Origin: Elusimicrobiota bacterium
GTDB lineage: Bacteria > Elusimicrobiota > Elusimicrobia > UBA1565 > UBA9628
Reading direction: 5' to 3'
Length of the DNA stretch: 63,391 nucleotides
Assembly (NCBI GenBank): GCA_016212795.1
Contig: JACRDT010000044.1
Location: 1 to 63,391 of the forward strand
Within the stretch, counting starts at the first letter, position 1. Each line of letters begins with the position of its first letter. A model generated the notes under the pieces. The model did not search any database. It saw only the letters and a program-made list of their open reading frames with translations, and had not been told where the DNA came from. A program made the translations under genes and the position numbers. Below are positions 45,644 through 54,173 of this stretch, piece by piece.

Positions 45644-46966
45644 TCAGCTCCTGCCCTCGCCCGGCGTTTCTGGCGAAGGCGTGCGGCTTCGATCAGGATG
45701 GGAAGGCGGCCTGACCGCGCCCGGCGTCCCTGGTTCGTATAGACCCTTCCTTCCCGAACCGTCTTTGGGCGCAAGCCCAAGGGCTGGCGCGGTCGCGCCG
45801 CCTCCACCAAGACTGGAAAGCGGCCTGTTGATGTACCGGCGGGCCTTGCGCGCCCGGCGGAACAGCCTCTCGACCCTCGACGGGGCGAGCGTCCCTCGTC
45901 CCAAGCGTCTCCTGTAGTCCTCCAGGGCGAGGCCCAACTCCCTGCCGTTGAGGGCCGCGATGTCCTTCCAGATCGTCGCCGGCGAGTCCGCCAAGCGGGT
46001 CGTGTCGCGCAGGCCGGGTCCTGCCAACAGGCGTCCCGGCCGGGTCTTCAAGATCTCCAGGCACGCCGCGGCGAGGGCCGAGGCGGCCATTTGGGGCAGA
46101 TGGCTCGTGAAGGCCACGACGCGGTCGTGCCTCCGGGCGTCCACGACGAACGGCCGGCTCCCGGCCGCGGCGGCCAGGGCCTTGGCCCAGGCCAGGGCGC
46201 GCCCAGAGCGGCCGGGGACCGGGGTGAGCGCCCAGGCCGCGCCGTCGAAGAGGTCGGCCCGGCTCGCCTTCCAGCCCGAGCGCTCCGAGCCCGCCAGAGG
46301 GTGGCCGCCCACGAAGGCGGCCCCTGGCGCCAGGAAGCGCCTGGCTGCTTCGCACACCGGGGCCTTGACGCTCCCCACGTCGGTCCAGACGGTCCCGGGC
46401 CGCGCCCGGGGGCCCCACCGCCTGAGGAAATCGATGATCCCCGAAAGAGGGAGGGCGAGCACCACGGCGTCGGCGGCCAAAGCGGCCTCGGGCCCGCCCA
46501 GGACGTGCGCGACGGCGCGCATCCCGGGTTCGGCCTTCCCGGGCAGGATGACGCCCGTCAACCTCAGGCGCGTGCGCTCCCTCAAGGCCTTGGCGAGCGA
46601 GCCGCCGATGAGACCCAGGCCCACGACGGCAGCGGTGCTCGTCCGGCCGAGACCTTCGCCCCCCTCGCGGCTCATCTCCCCGCGGTGGAGATGAGCGGCT
46701 GCGCCCGACGCGGCCGCCTCGAGGCGCCGGCATTCGGCCACCACCACGGCCGCGATGCGCCGCACCGCGGCCGATCCCAAAGGCCCGCCGTTGGCCGCCG
46801 TCAGGCGCCGGACGATCGCGGCCTCCCGGCCGGCGTCGAAAAGAGGCAGGCCCCGGGCGGACTTGTAGCGCCCGACTTCCTCCACGACGCGGGCGCGCTC
46901 GTTGACGAGCTCCAGGAGCCGGCTGTCGAGGGCGTCGATGCGGCGGCGCAGCCCGGAGAGCCTCAT
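45644..46966 (-). CDS. tyrA: Chorismate mutase-prephenate dehydrogenase fusion with repeat-derived tail
   Basis: This 440-residue bifunctional protein has an AroQ-class chorismate mutase at 1-90 (LRRRIDALDSRLLELVNERARV, VGRYKSARGLPLFD). A prephenate dehydrogenase follows at about 108-385 (VVGLGLIGGSLAKALRE, DVGSVKAPVCEAA, VGGHPLAGSERSGW, FTSHLPQMAASAL, GPGLRDTTRLA). The last ~55 residues (INRPLSSLGGGG... PSPETPGEGRS) are low-complexity and encoded by two copies of a palindromic repeat, so they probably invaded the 3' end. ATG at 46966 overlaps the trpA stop. It supplies the tyrosine branch; no pheA is in the window. Confidence 0.92.
   Translation of the reverse strand: MRLSGLRRRIDALDSRLLELVNERARVVEEVGRYKSARGLPLFDAGREAAIVRRLTAANGGPLGSAAVRRIAAVVVAECRRLEAAASGAAAHLHRGEMSREGGEGLGRTSTAAVVGLGLIGGSLAKALRERTRLRLTGVILPGKAEPGMRAVAHVLGGPEAALAADAVVLALPLSGIIDFLRRWGPRARPGTVWTDVGSVKAPVCEAARRFLAPGAAFVGGHPLAGSERSGWKASRADLFDGAAWALTPVPGRSGRALAWAKALAAAAGSRPFVVDARRHDRVVAFTSHLPQMAASALAAACLEILKTRPGRLLAGPGLRDTTRLADSPATIWKDIAALNGRELGLALEDYRRRLGRGTLAPSRVERLFRRARKARRYINRPLSSLGGGGATAPALGLAPKDGSGRKGLYEPGTPGAVRPPSHPDRSRTPSPETPGEGRS
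45654..45830 (-). repeat. Two palindromic repeat copies in the tyrA tail
   Basis: Copy 1 (about 45654-45713) and a longer variant (about 45716-45830, carrying extra bases in its middle) contain the family core CGCCCGGCGT and the ending GGAAAGCGGCCTG or GGAAGGCGGCCTG. They are read as tyrA codons in the same frame as the trpF copy (RPLSSLGGGG, PETPGEGR). Confidence 0.65.
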
Positions 46967-47820
46967 TCCCGTCCCCCCATCGCCCGGACCATGGCGTCCG
47001 CGGCCTTGCGCAGCAGCCGGGCCGCCTCCCGAGGCGGGTGCTCCTCCACGATCCTCACCAGCGCGCTCCCCACCACCACCCCGTCGACCAGCCGTCCCGC
47101 CGCCGCGGCCTGCCCGCGCCCGGCGTTTCTGGCGCGGGCGTGCCGCTTCAACCGAGACAGGAAAGCGGCCTGCGCCGGCGTCGAGATGCCGAAGCCCACC
47201 GCGATGGGCCGCCGCACGTGCCGCTTGAGGGCGCGGAGCTCCCGGGCCAGGCTCGCCGAGAGGGTCCGGCTCTCGCCGGTCACCCCGAGCCGGGCCGCGT
47301 AGTACACGAAGCCCGTCGCCGCCTCGGCGATGAGGGGTAGGCGCGCCACGGCCGTGGTCGGCGAGGCCAGGAACACCGCGCCGACCCGGGCGGCGGCCAG
47401 GACGCGGCGGAACTCCCCGGCCTCCTCGGGCGGCAGGTCCACGGGGAGGACGCCCTGGATGCCGGCGTCCCGGCAGCGCTCGGCGAAACGGCCCAGGCCC
47501 ATGCGCAGCGGCGGGTTGATGTAGGTGAACAGGACGATCGGCGTCTTGCGTCCCCGCCGCCGCCACGCGGCCACCGCGTCCAGGATGCCGGCGAGCGTGG
47601 TCCCCGAGCCGAGAGCCCGCTCGGCGGCGCGCTGGTTCACTGGCCCATCCGCGACGGGGTCCGAGAAGGGAACGCCCAGTTCCACTACGTCCGCCCCGGC
47701 CTCGGCCAGGGCGTCTAGGAATCGGCCGGTCCACTCGAGCGTAGGGTCGCCGGCCGTGATGTAGGGGATGAACGCGGGCCGGCCGCGGCGAGCGTCCCGG
47801 AGGATGCCTTCCAAGTCCAT
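46963..47820 (-). CDS. trpA: Tryptophan synthase alpha subunit with an inserted ~20-residue segment
   Basis: This 285-residue TIM barrel cleaves indole-3-glycerol phosphate. VVELGVPFSDPVADGPV has the catalytic Glu and Asp; YYAARLGVTGESR and VGFGISTPAQ are conserved. After GISTPAQ, where other TrpAs go straight to a short helix and DGVVVGSA, this protein has the extra AAFLSRLKRHARARNAGRGQ encoded by a palindromic repeat, then AAAAGRLVDGVVVGSAL. The insertion lies near the phosphate-binding side of the barrel but keeps the frame. It overlaps trpB and tyrA. Confidence 0.93.
   Translation of the reverse strand: MDLEGILRDARRGRPAFIPYITAGDPTLEWTGRFLDALAEAGADVVELGVPFSDPVADGPVNQRAAERALGSGTTLAGILDAVAAWRRRGRKTPIVLFTYINPPLRMGLGRFAERCRDAGIQGVLPVDLPPEEAGEFRRVLAAARVGAVFLASPTTAVARLPLIAEAATGFVYYAARLGVTGESRTLSASLARELRALKRHVRRPIAVGFGISTPAQAAFLSRLKRHARARNAGRGQAAAAGRLVDGVVVGSALVRIVEEHPPREAARLLRKAADAMVRAMGGRE
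47109..47172 (-). repeat. Palindromic repeat inside trpA
   Basis: GCCCGCGCC, 10-nt spacer CGGCGTTTCT, GGCGCGGGC form a perfect 9-bp hairpin followed by TGCCGCTTC...AGACAGGAAAGCGGCCTG. GCGGCCTGC occurs at both ends, possibly terminal or target duplication. Confidence 0.75.
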
Positions 47821-49115
47821 CAGCCGCTCCTCCTCTTGCGCGGGGGTTTCTTCATAGAGACCTTCTCCCCCGAAAACCCCCGCTCGCCCGACAGGATCAA
47901 CGGCTTACGGGCTCCGCCGCGCGGGGGTCTGCTGTTACGGATGATCTCGATGTCCTTGTCCCCGCGGCCCGAGAGGTTCACCAGCACCGTCTTGCCGGCG
48001 CCGAGCTTGCGGCCGAGCCGCGCCGCGTAGGCGACGGCGTGGGCGCTCTCCAGGGCGGGGAGGATGCCCTCGGTCCGCGCCAGGAGGTCGAAGGCCCGGA
48101 GCGCCTCCTCGTCGGAGGCCGCCACGTACCGGGCCCGGCCCACGGCGGCCAGCGCCGCGTGCTCCGGCCCCACGGCCGGGTAGTCGAGCCCGGCCGAGAC
48201 GCTGTGGGTCTCCTTCACCTGCCCGTGAGCGTCCTGCAGGAGCAGGGTGAAGGTGCCGTGGAGGACGCCCGGCGCGGCGCCCGAGCCCGGCGCGAGCCGA
48301 GCCGCGTGGCGGCCGGAGGACAACCCCTCCCCGCCGGCCTCGACTCCCACCAGTGCGACCCCCGCGTCGGCGATGAAGGCCGAGAAGAGCCCGATCGCGT
48401 TCGAGCCCCCGCCCACGCAGGCCACGGCCAGGTCCGGCAGCCTCCCCTCGGCGGCCAGGATCTGCGCGCGCGCCTCCCGGCCGATCACGCTCTGGAGCTC
48501 CCGGACGATGGTCGGGAAGGGGTGCGGGCCCAGGGCCGAGCCGAGGAGATAATGGGTGCGGGGCGCGCTCGCCGCCCAATCGCGCAGGGCCTCGTTGACG
48601 GCGTCCTTGAGCGTGCGGCTGCCCGAACTCACGGGCACGACCTCGGCCCCGAGGAGCCGCATCCGGAAGACGTTGAGGGCCTGGCGCTCCATGTCCGTCT
48701 CGCCCATGTAGACCCGGCACTCGAGCCCCATCGCGGCCGCGGCCGTCGCCGTCGCGACGCCGTGCTGGCCGGCCCCGGTCTCGGCGATCACCCGGCGCTT
48801 GCCCATGCGGCGGGCGAGCAGGCACTGGCCCACGGTGTTGTTGATCTTGTGGGCCCCCGTGTGCGCCAGGTCCTCGCGCTTGAGGTAGATCCGGACCCCG
48901 CCGAGCGCCGCGCTCAGGCGGTCGGCCCTGGTGAGCGGCGTGGGCCGCCCCACGAAGTCCTTGAGCCAGCGGCCCAGCTCCGCTTGGGCGGCCCGGTCCG
49001 CGCGGAAAGACTCCCAGGCCTCCTCCAGCTCCATGAGCGGCCCCATCAGGGTCTCGGGCGCGTAGCGCCCCCCGAAGTCGGCGAAGCGGCCAGGAACAAC
49101 TCTCCGCATCTTCAT
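47820..49115 (-). CDS. trpB: Tryptophan synthase beta subunit
   Basis: This 431-residue PLP enzyme condenses indole and serine. [30 protein letters not shown] with the PLP Lys, [47 protein letters not shown] and [14 protein letters not shown] are all present. The C-terminus extends past the usual end with a basic tail ([26 protein letters not shown]). The start overlaps nothing; a G/C hairpin region separates it from trpF. ATG at 49115 (or the third-codon ATG) has no clear ribosome site. Its stop overlaps trpA. Confidence 0.94.
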   Translation of the reverse strand: MKMRRVVPGRFADFGGRYAPETLMGPLMELEEAWESFRADRAAQAELGRWLKDFVGRPTPLTRADRLSAALGGVRIYLKREDLAHTGAHKINNTVGQCLLARRMGKRRVIAETGAGQHGVATATAAAAMGLECRVYMGETDMERQALNVFRMRLLGAEVVPVSSGSRTLKDAVNEALRDWAASAPRTHYLLGSALGPHPFPTIVRELQSVIGREARAQILAAEGRLPDLAVACVGGGSNAIGLFSAFIADAGVALVGVEAGGEGLSSGRHAARLAPGSGAAPGVLHGTFTLLLQDAHGQVKETHSVSAGLDYPAVGPEHAALAAVGRARYVAASDEEALRAFDLLARTEGILPALESAHAVAYAARLGRKLGAGKTVLVNLSGRGDKDIEIIRNSRPPRGGARKPLILSGERGFSGEKVSMKKPPRKRRSG

Positions 49116-49164
49116 GATGTCAACTGAGACGGCATCTTATGAAACGGCATTAGCCCCCCCCACT

Positions 49165-49194
49165 ACTCGCCCCCCCCGTGGGGGGGGGGCGAGT
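49165..49194. repeat. Poly-C/poly-G hairpin 1 between trpF and trpB
   Basis: ACTCG followed by eight C, a GT turn, then ten G and CGAGT: a very stable stem inside the trp operon. Its flanking word GAGTGATTGC recurs beside hairpin 2, so the unit has been duplicated in tandem. Confidence 0.7.
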
Positions 49195-49216
49195 GATTGC
49201 GGCATCAGCCCCCCCG

Positions 49217-49921
49217 CTACTCGCCCCCCCGTACTCGATCCTCCTTATGCGGGGGGGGGCGAGTGATTGCTCTCATGAATTCCGCCATGCGGCCGCGGTC
49301 CTTGATGCCGGGCGCGGTCTCCACGCCGCTCGAAACGTCCAGGCCCCACGGCCGGGCCCGGGCCGCGGCCTCGGCCGCGTTCTCGGGCGTGAGCCCGCCG
49401 GCCAGGAGCATGGGCCTGCGGGCCGCGAGCCGCTCCGCCAGCGCCCAATCGGGGGTCCTGCCCGCGCCCGGCGTTTCTGGCGCGGGCGTGCCGCCTCCGT
49501 CAAGACTGGGAAGCGGCCTGCAGGCCCCGACGTCCCTGGGCCGGTCGGCCAGTAGGTAGGCCGCGGGGCTCTCGAGGGCGGCGGCCAGCGAGCGTTCGTC
49601 GGTCAGGACCACGGCCCTGACGCACCGCTCCGGGCCCAAGGAGCGAAGGTCGTCCTCTCCTTCCTTCCCGTGGAGCTGGATGAGGTCGAGGCCCGCGGCC
49701 CGAGCCGCGGCAGCCACCTCGCCTACGGGCTGGTCCTGGAACACGCCCACGCGCAGGACGCCGCGGGGGAGCGACGCGACGACCTCGGCCGCCCGCTCCA
49801 CGCTCACGCGCCGCGGGCTCGCCGGCGCGAAGACCAGGCCCACGGCCCAGGCGCCAAGCTCGGCGGCCGCGGCCGCGTCCTCGGGCCGCGTGATCCCGCA
49901 GAACTTGACCCTCGTGGTCAT
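49217..49921 (-). CDS. trpF: Phosphoribosylanthranilate isomerase with inserted segment
   Basis: This 234-residue TIM barrel catalyses the Amadori rearrangement of phosphoribosyl anthranilate. It has VKFCGITRPEDA with catalytic Cys, VGVFQDQPVGEVAA, IQLHGKEGED and MLLAGGLTPENAAEA. The normally compact GGTGRTFDW loop reads ACRPLPSLDGGGTPAPETPG then AGRTPDW, the extra residues coming from a palindromic repeat. The end (ITRPPPHKEDRVRGGE) is encoded by poly-G hairpin 2 and is atypical. It overlaps trpC by 4 bases. Activity despite both insertions is likely but unproven. Confidence 0.9.
   Translation of the reverse strand: MTTRVKFCGITRPEDAAAAAELGAWAVGLVFAPASPRRVSVERAAEVVASLPRGVLRVGVFQDQPVGEVAAAARAAGLDLIQLHGKEGEDDLRSLGPERCVRAVVLTDERSLAAALESPAAYLLADRPRDVGACRPLPSLDGGGTPAPETPGAGRTPDWALAERLAARRPMLLAGGLTPENAAEAAARARPWGLDVSSGVETAPGIKDRGRMAEFMRAITRPPPHKEDRVRGGE
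49219..49264. repeat. Poly-C/poly-G hairpin 2 in the 3' end of trpF
   Basis: ACTCG plus seven C, a 20-nt loop containing AAGGAGGAT on the coding strand, then nine G and CGAGT. It forms the last ~14 codons of trpF. The AAGGAGGAT in the loop is a Shine-Dalgarno-like element with no suitably spaced start. Confidence 0.6.
49458..49522 (-). repeat. Palindromic repeat inside trpF
   Basis: The same GCCCGCGCC / GGCGCGGGC hairpin with CGGCGTTTCT spacer as in trpA, followed by TGCCGCCTCCGTCAAGACTG and GGAAGCGGCCTGC. It is read in a different frame from the trpA copy. Confidence 0.75.
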
Positions 49922-50715
49922 CGGGCCGCTCCCAGGAGCGCGGCCAGCGCCTCGCCGGGCCGCCCTCCTCGCAGGAAGCTGGTGCCCACCAAGAAAGCGG
50001 AGAACCCGAGCCCCGCCAGCTCCACGAGTTCCTCGCGCCGGGAGAAGCCGCTCTCCGAGACCAGGGTCAACCCCAGGCGCCGGCCCAGCGGGCCGAGCCT
50101 GCGCGAGACGTCCAGGCTGACCTCGAGGGTGGCCAGGTCGCGGTTGTTGACGCCCGCCAAGGCCGCTCCGGCGGCGGCGGCGTCCTCGAGCTCGGCCTCG
50201 TCGCGCACCTCGACGAGGGCCGAGAGCCCGAGCCGCCGGCCGGCGGCGACGAACTCCCGCGTCCGCTCGCGGCCCAGCAGGCGCATGATCAGGAGGACGC
50301 AGTCCGCGCCCGAAGCCCGCGCCTGCAGGAGCTGGTATTCCTCCAGGACGAAATCCTTCATGAGCAGGGGCACGGCCACGGCCCGGCGCGCCGCGGCCAG
50401 GTGCTCGAGGCTCCCGGCGAAGAACTCCGGCTCGGTGAGGATCGAGACCGCGGCCGCGCCGTTAGCCTCGTAGTCCCGCGCCGCCCGCGCGGGGTCGAGC
50501 CCCCGGCCGATCTCCCCGGCCGACGGCGAGGCGAGCTTGACCTCCGCGATCACGCGCAACCCTCTCCCGGAGCCCAGCGCCGCCATGAAATCCCGCGGCG
50601 CCGGCGCCCGGAGGGCCTCCTCGCGCAGCTCGCGCTCCGGCCTTTCCTTCTTGGCCCGGGCGACGCGCGCCGCGGTCGAAGCCGCGATGCGCTCGAGGAT
50701 CCCGGGAGCCTTCAT
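49918..50715 (-). CDS. trpC: Indole-3-glycerol phosphate synthase
   Basis: This 265-residue TIM barrel closes the indole ring. It has VIAEVKLASPSAGEIG with the catalytic Lys, DYEANGAAAVSILTEPEFF, PLLMKDFVLEEYQLLQAR, VNNRDLATLEV and LVSESGFSRREEL. The Ser-Pro-Ser-x-Gly order is standard. ATG at 50715 overlaps the trpD stop; the stop overlaps trpF. Confidence 0.95.
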   Translation of the reverse strand: MKAPGILERIAASTAARVARAKKERPERELREEALRAPAPRDFMAALGSGRGLRVIAEVKLASPSAGEIGRGLDPARAARDYEANGAAAVSILTEPEFFAGSLEHLAAARRAVAVPLLMKDFVLEEYQLLQARASGADCVLLIMRLLGRERTREFVAAGRRLGLSALVEVRDEAELEDAAAAGAALAGVNNRDLATLEVSLDVSRRLGPLGRRLGLTLVSESGFSRREELVELAGLGFSAFLVGTSFLRGGRPGEALAALLGAAR

Positions 50716-51740
50716 GCCCGGCCTCCCTCGCGCAAAGACTCGAGGACCGACGCGGCCTTCCCCGAGCGCAGGGTCTCGCGCGCCGACTGGGTCCCCTCCC
50801 GTATCGAGCCCGCGAGGCCCGCCGCCCAGAGCGCGGCCCCGGCGTTCAAGACGGTCCCCTCGAGGAGGGGCCCCGCCGAGCCCGCCAGCACGGCCTCGAG
50901 CGCGCGGGAGTTCTCCGCGGCGCCGGCGCCGCGCAAGCCCGCGGCCGGCACGCGCCGGACGCCCGCGTCCTCGGGCGAGAACGACTCCAGGCTCACCGCG
51001 CCCCCCTCCACCCGGCAGAGGCGGGACGGGCCTGCCGGGCTCAGCTCGTCCATCCCGTCCTCGGCGCAGACGACCAGGGCCCGCTCGGCCCCCAAGGACG
51101 ACAGCACCCGGCCGTAGATCTCGAGGAGCGCGGGGTCGAAGATGCCCACGACCTGCCGCCTGACCCGCGCCGGGTTCACCAGGGGCCCCAGCAGGTTGAA
51201 GACCGTGCGCACCCCCAAGGCCTTGCGCACCGCGCCGACCTTGCCGATGACGGGGTTGTAGCGCGGGGCCAGGAGGAAGGCGAAGCCCGTCCGCTCGATG
51301 GCGGCCTGGGCCTCGGCCGGGGCGAGCTCGATGGGGACGCCGAGGGTCTCGAGGACGTCCGCGCTCCCGCAGCGGGAGCTCACGGCGCGGTTGCCGTGCT
51401 TGGCGACCGCCGCGCCGGCGCCGGCCGCGACCAGGGCCGCGGCGGTCGAGAAGTTGAAGGTGCCCAGGCCGTCGCCGCCCGTGCCGCAGGTGTCGACGAG
51501 CGGCCCGCGCTTCGGGGAGATCGACACGCCCTGCCGCCGGAGCTCCTCCGCGAAGCCCGTGAGCTCGTCGGCCGTCACGCCCCGGCCCGCGAGCGCCCCC
51601 AGGAAGGCCGCGACCTGGACCTCGGTCGCCTCCCCCGAGACCAGGTGGGCCATGGCCCCGGCCGCCTCCCCCCGGGTGAGGGACTTGCCGCGGCACACCG
51701 CCTCCAGCATGCCCGCCAACCCCCCGGGACCGGCCGTCAT
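50712..51740 (-). CDS. trpD: Anthranilate phosphoribosyltransferase
   Basis: This 342-residue enzyme attaches PRPP-derived phosphoribose to anthranilate. Motifs: [73 protein letters not shown]. Not fused to trpG. ATG at 51740 and the stop both overlap neighbours by 4 bases. Confidence 0.95.
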   Translation of the reverse strand: MTAGPGGLAGMLEAVCRGKSLTRGEAAGAMAHLVSGEATEVQVAAFLGALAGRGVTADELTGFAEELRRQGVSISPKRGPLVDTCGTGGDGLGTFNFSTAAALVAAGAGAAVAKHGNRAVSSRCGSADVLETLGVPIELAPAEAQAAIERTGFAFLLAPRYNPVIGKVGAVRKALGVRTVFNLLGPLVNPARVRRQVVGIFDPALLEIYGRVLSSLGAERALVVCAEDGMDELSPAGPSRLCRVEGGAVSLESFSPEDAGVRRVPAAGLRGAGAAENSRALEAVLAGSAGPLLEGTVLNAGAALWAAGLAGSIREGTQSARETLRSGKAASVLESLREGGRA

Positions 51741-52369
51741 CGCGTCCCCGGCAGGCAACGCCTTTCCTGAGGCTGTCGTGGACGCTCGGCCTTCGGCCTT
51801 GACCGCGTCATCTCCAGGAAGTTCCTCAGAAGGCCCTTGCCCTCCGCGGTCAGCACGGACTCGGGATGGAACTGCACGCCCTCCGCCCGCCCGCGCTCGA
51901 GGCGGATCCCCATGACGACGCCGTCCTCGGAACGGGCGGTCACCCGGAATCCCCGAGGCAGCGTGCTCTCCTCGACCATGAGCGAGTGGTAGCGCGTGGC
52001 CGTGAACGGGTTGGGCAGGCCCCGGTAGAGCCCCTTGCCGTCGTGGCGCACCTCGCTCGTCTTGCCGTGCATGAGGCGCGGGGCGCCCACCACCCGGCCG
52101 CCGAAGGCCTGGGCGAGGGCCTGGTGGCCGAGGCAGACCCCCAGGAGAGGCACCCGGCCCGCGAAGGCCTCCGCGATCTCCAGGAGCCGTCCCGCGTCCT
52201 CGGGCCGGCCGGGCCCCGGGGACAGGACGATCCCCGCCGGTTTGCGGCGCTCGATCTCGGCGACGGTCACCGCGTCGTTGCGGCGCACGACGACCCGGGC
52301 CCCCAGCTCCAAGAGGTACTGGTAGAGGTTGTAGGTGAAGGAGTCGTAGTTGTCGATGAGGAAGATCAT
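51737..52369 (-). CDS. trpG: Anthranilate synthase glutamine amidotransferase component
   Basis: This 210-residue class I amidotransferase supplies ammonia to Trp[45 protein letters not shown] with nucleophile Cys, and [11 protein letters not shown] with His/Glu are present. A ~20-residue Arg/Pro-rich tail follows. The start overlaps the trpE stop (ATGA). It could also serve folate synthesis (PabA), but its place in the trp operon argues for TrpG. Confidence 0.95.
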   Translation of the reverse strand: MIFLIDNYDSFTYNLYQYLLELGARVVVRRNDAVTVAEIERRKPAGIVLSPGPGRPEDAGRLLEIAEAFAGRVPLLGVCLGHQALAQAFGGRVVGAPRLMHGKTSEVRHDGKGLYRGLPNPFTATRYHSLMVEESTLPRGFRVTARSEDGVVMGIRLERGRAEGVQFHPESVLTAEGKGLLRNFLEMTRSRPKAERPRQPQERRCLPGTR

Positions 52370-53847
52370 GTCGCAAGCCCCGCCAGCCTCACGGCCTCGA
52401 GCACGGCGGCCGCCTTGCTCTTGACCTCCGCGAGCTCGCGCCGGGGCGATGAATCGGCCACCACGCCGGCCCCGGCCTGGGCGCGCGCCACGCCGCCCTG
52501 GACGAACAGCGAGCGGATGGCGATGCAGGAGTCGAGGTTGCCCTGGAAGTCGCAGTAGACCACGGCCCCGGCGTAAGCGCCGCGCGGACGGGGCTCGAGG
52601 CCAGCCACGAGCTGCATGGCCCGGATCTTGGGCGCGCCGGTCACGGTCCCGGCGGGGAAGCACGCCCCGAAGGCGTCCCAGGGAGTCAGCCCCGCCTTGA
52701 GCCTGCCCGTCACGCTCGAGACCAGGTGCATGACGTGGGAGTAGCGCTCCACCTCCATGAACGAGCCCACCCGCACGCTCCCCGGCCGCGCCACCCGGCC
52801 CACGTCGTTGCGGCCCAGGTCCACGAGCATCAGGTGCTCGGCGCGCTCCTTGACGCTCGCGCGCAGGCTCGCTTCCAGCCGGGCGTCCTCGCGCTCGTCT
52901 AGGCCGCGGGGCCTGGTCCCGGCGATGGGACGGGTCTCCACCGTGCCGTCCTCGACGCGCACCAGCATCTCGGGCGAGGCCCCCAGGACCGTCTCGTCGC
53001 CCGAGGCGACGTAGAACATGTACGGGGAGGGATTGAGGGAGCGCAGGGCCCGGTACACGGAGAACGGGTGGCCGCGGAGAGGGGTCTCGAAGCGCTCCGA
53101 CAGCACGGCCTGGAAGATGTCGCCGGCCCGGATGTGGCGCTTGAGCCGCGCGACGCCCGCGAGGAAAGCCGCGTCCCCCAGCATGGTCCTCGGCCCCTGG
53201 GCCTGCCGGCCCAGGCCGCGCCCCGGCCCCCTGACCGGCGGCCGCTCCGGCCGTCCCAACCGCTCCTCTAGGTCGTCCAGGGCGTCCGAGGATTCCCGGA
53301 AAGCCAGGTCCGTGCGCTGGCCGTCCGGCGCGACGTTGGCGATGAGGAGGATGCGCCGACGGGCGTGGTCGAAGGCGACGGCCCGCTGGAACACCATGAG
53401 CCGCGCCTCGTCTCCCTCCGCGGCGCGAAGGCGGGCCGTCGGCTCGAGGCGTCCGGCCAGCTCGTAGCCCACCCAGCCCACCGCGCCCCCGCAGAAGCGG
53501 GGAAGGCCGGGCTCCCTCGGCGCGCGCCAGCGGGCCAGGCGCCGCCCCAATGCCTCGAGCGGCTCCCCGGGGAGAGGCGACTCGGAGCCGTCGGGCCTTC
53601 GCAGGAGCGCGCGCCCCTCCCGGACCGCCAGGGTCTCGGCCGGCCGGACCCCCAGGAACGAGTAGCGCGCCACGCGCTCGCCGCCCTCCACGCTCTCCAG
53701 CAGGAAGGAGCGGTCCTCGCCGCGCGCCAGGCGCAGGAACGCGGCCACGGGGGTCAGCGTATCCGCGGCGAGCTCGCGCACGAGAGGGACCACGGTGTGG
53801 CCCCCCGCGAGCGCGGCGCGGACGTCTTTGAGCGATTTGGTCGTCAC
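52366..53847 (-). CDS. trpE: Anthranilate synthase component I
   Basis: This 493-residue enzyme converts chorismate to anthranilate. [18 protein letters not shown] is the N-terminal Trp feedback site region (LLES). The catalytic part has [45 protein letters not shown] and [17 protein letters not shown] start at 53847 lies directly after the U-tract of the attenuator terminator, so transcription into trpE depends on antitermination. No ribosome site is visible except within that terminator. Confidence 0.95.
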   Translation of the reverse strand: MTTKSLKDVRAALAGGHTVVPLVRELAADTLTPVAAFLRLARGEDRSFLLESVEGGERVARYSFLGVRPAETLAVREGRALLRRPDGSESPLPGEPLEALGRRLARWRAPREPGLPRFCGGAVGWVGYELAGRLEPTARLRAAEGDEARLMVFQRAVAFDHARRRILLIANVAPDGQRTDLAFRESSDALDDLEERLGRPERPPVRGPGRGLGRQAQGPRTMLGDAAFLAGVARLKRHIRAGDIFQAVLSERFETPLRGHPFSVYRALRSLNPSPYMFYVASGDETVLGASPEMLVRVEDGTVETRPIAGTRPRGLDEREDARLEASLRASVKERAEHLMLVDLGRNDVGRVARPGSVRVGSFMEVERYSHVMHLVSSVTGRLKAGLTPWDAFGACFPAGTVTGAPKIRAMQLVAGLEPRPRGAYAGAVVYCDFQGNLDSCIAIRSLFVQGGVARAQAGAGVVADSSPRRELAEVKSKAAAVLEAVRLAGLAT

Positions 53848-53881
53848 AAAATAAGAAACCCACCTCCGCTTCGGAAGTGGG
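53848..53881 (-). terminator. Trp attenuator terminator abutting trpE
   Basis: Transcribed order: CCCACTTCCG, loop AAG, CGGAGGTGGG (10-bp stem with one G-U), then TTTCTTATTTT, then the trpE GTG. Its 5' arm can alternatively pair, with one mismatch, with CGGGAGGGGG in the leader coding region (53918-53927), giving an antiterminator. A further hairpin CCGGCT/AGCCGG spans 53885-53914. Confidence 0.8.
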
Positions 53882-53906
53882 TCGCCGGCTTGCGGAACTG
53901 CCTAGA

Positions 53907-53978
53907 TCAGCCGGTCGCCCCCTCCCGGAGAGCGCACCAACACCGCCAAACCTTATGGGAATAGGATCGGCCGATCAC
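53907..53978 (-). CDS. trpL: Trp operon leader peptide
   Basis: This 23-codon ORF starts with GTG and reads (M)[19 protein letters not shown] plus ATG (Ala-Thr-Gly), with Trp codons at 11 and 14. The GTG lies 6 nt after TATAAT, so the transcript would start at or next to it. Stalling at the Trp codons would leave CGGGAGGGGG (codons 18-20) free to pair with the terminator's 5' arm; completing translation would cover it. This is the classic attenuation logic, here with a probably leaderless peptide. Confidence 0.7.
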   Translation of the reverse strand: MIGRSYSHKVWRCWCALREGATG

Positions 53979-53984
53979 GCCTAT

Positions 53985-54013
53985 ATTATATGCCGCCGGA
54001 CCAATCGTGTCAA
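53985..54013 (-). promoter_or_regulatory. Promoter of the trp-aro superoperon
   Basis: TTGACA (complement of 54008-54013), a 17-bp spacer and TATAAT (complement of 53985-53990): a perfect sigma70-type promoter, the best in the window. Confidence 0.85.
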
Positions 54014-54054
54014 CTAGTCGCTGGCGCCGAGGTCGGGGGATCGCGGGCATCGCG

Positions 54055-54060
54055 TATAAT
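54055..54060 (+). promoter_or_regulatory. Divergent -10 box TATAAT for the glycosyltransferase unit
   Basis: TATAAT lies 14 nt before the ATG of a 32-codon ORF and directly abuts another ATG (54061) that opens only five codons. No -35 consensus is seen. Confidence 0.45.
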
Positions 54061-54074
54061 ATGGGTGCGACGCG

Positions 54075-54173
54075 ATGATATCCCTGATCCTCCTGCTCCT
54101 GCTCGCCCCTCCCCGGGCGTCCGCCGCGGACCTCGCGATCGGCCTCGTCTACGACGCGGCGCGCCGGCCATGA
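54075..54173 (+). CDS. 32-residue signal-peptide-like ORF coupled to the glycosyltransferase
   Basis: MISLILLLLLAPPRASAADL is a typical signal peptide with AxA cleavage, followed by AIGLVYDAARRP and a stop. AIGLVYDA resembles the mature start of Bmp/PnrA-type nucleoside-binding lipoproteins (IGLVYD-GGRGD), so it may be the remnant of such a gene. Its TGA overlaps the next ATG (ATGA), making it a plausible translational initiator for the glycosyltransferase. Confidence 0.4.
   Translation: MISLILLLLLAPPRASAADLAIGLVYDAARRP

Noticed and set aside
45840..49522. CRISPR-like array from the repeated GCGCCCGGCGTTTCTGG motif
   Set aside because: Copies are unevenly spaced, within genes, and there are no spacers or cas genes.
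53848..53990. A T-box riboswitch upstream of trpE
   Set aside because: No T-box consensus is visible; the leader is too short and a Trp-rich leader ORF explains the terminator.
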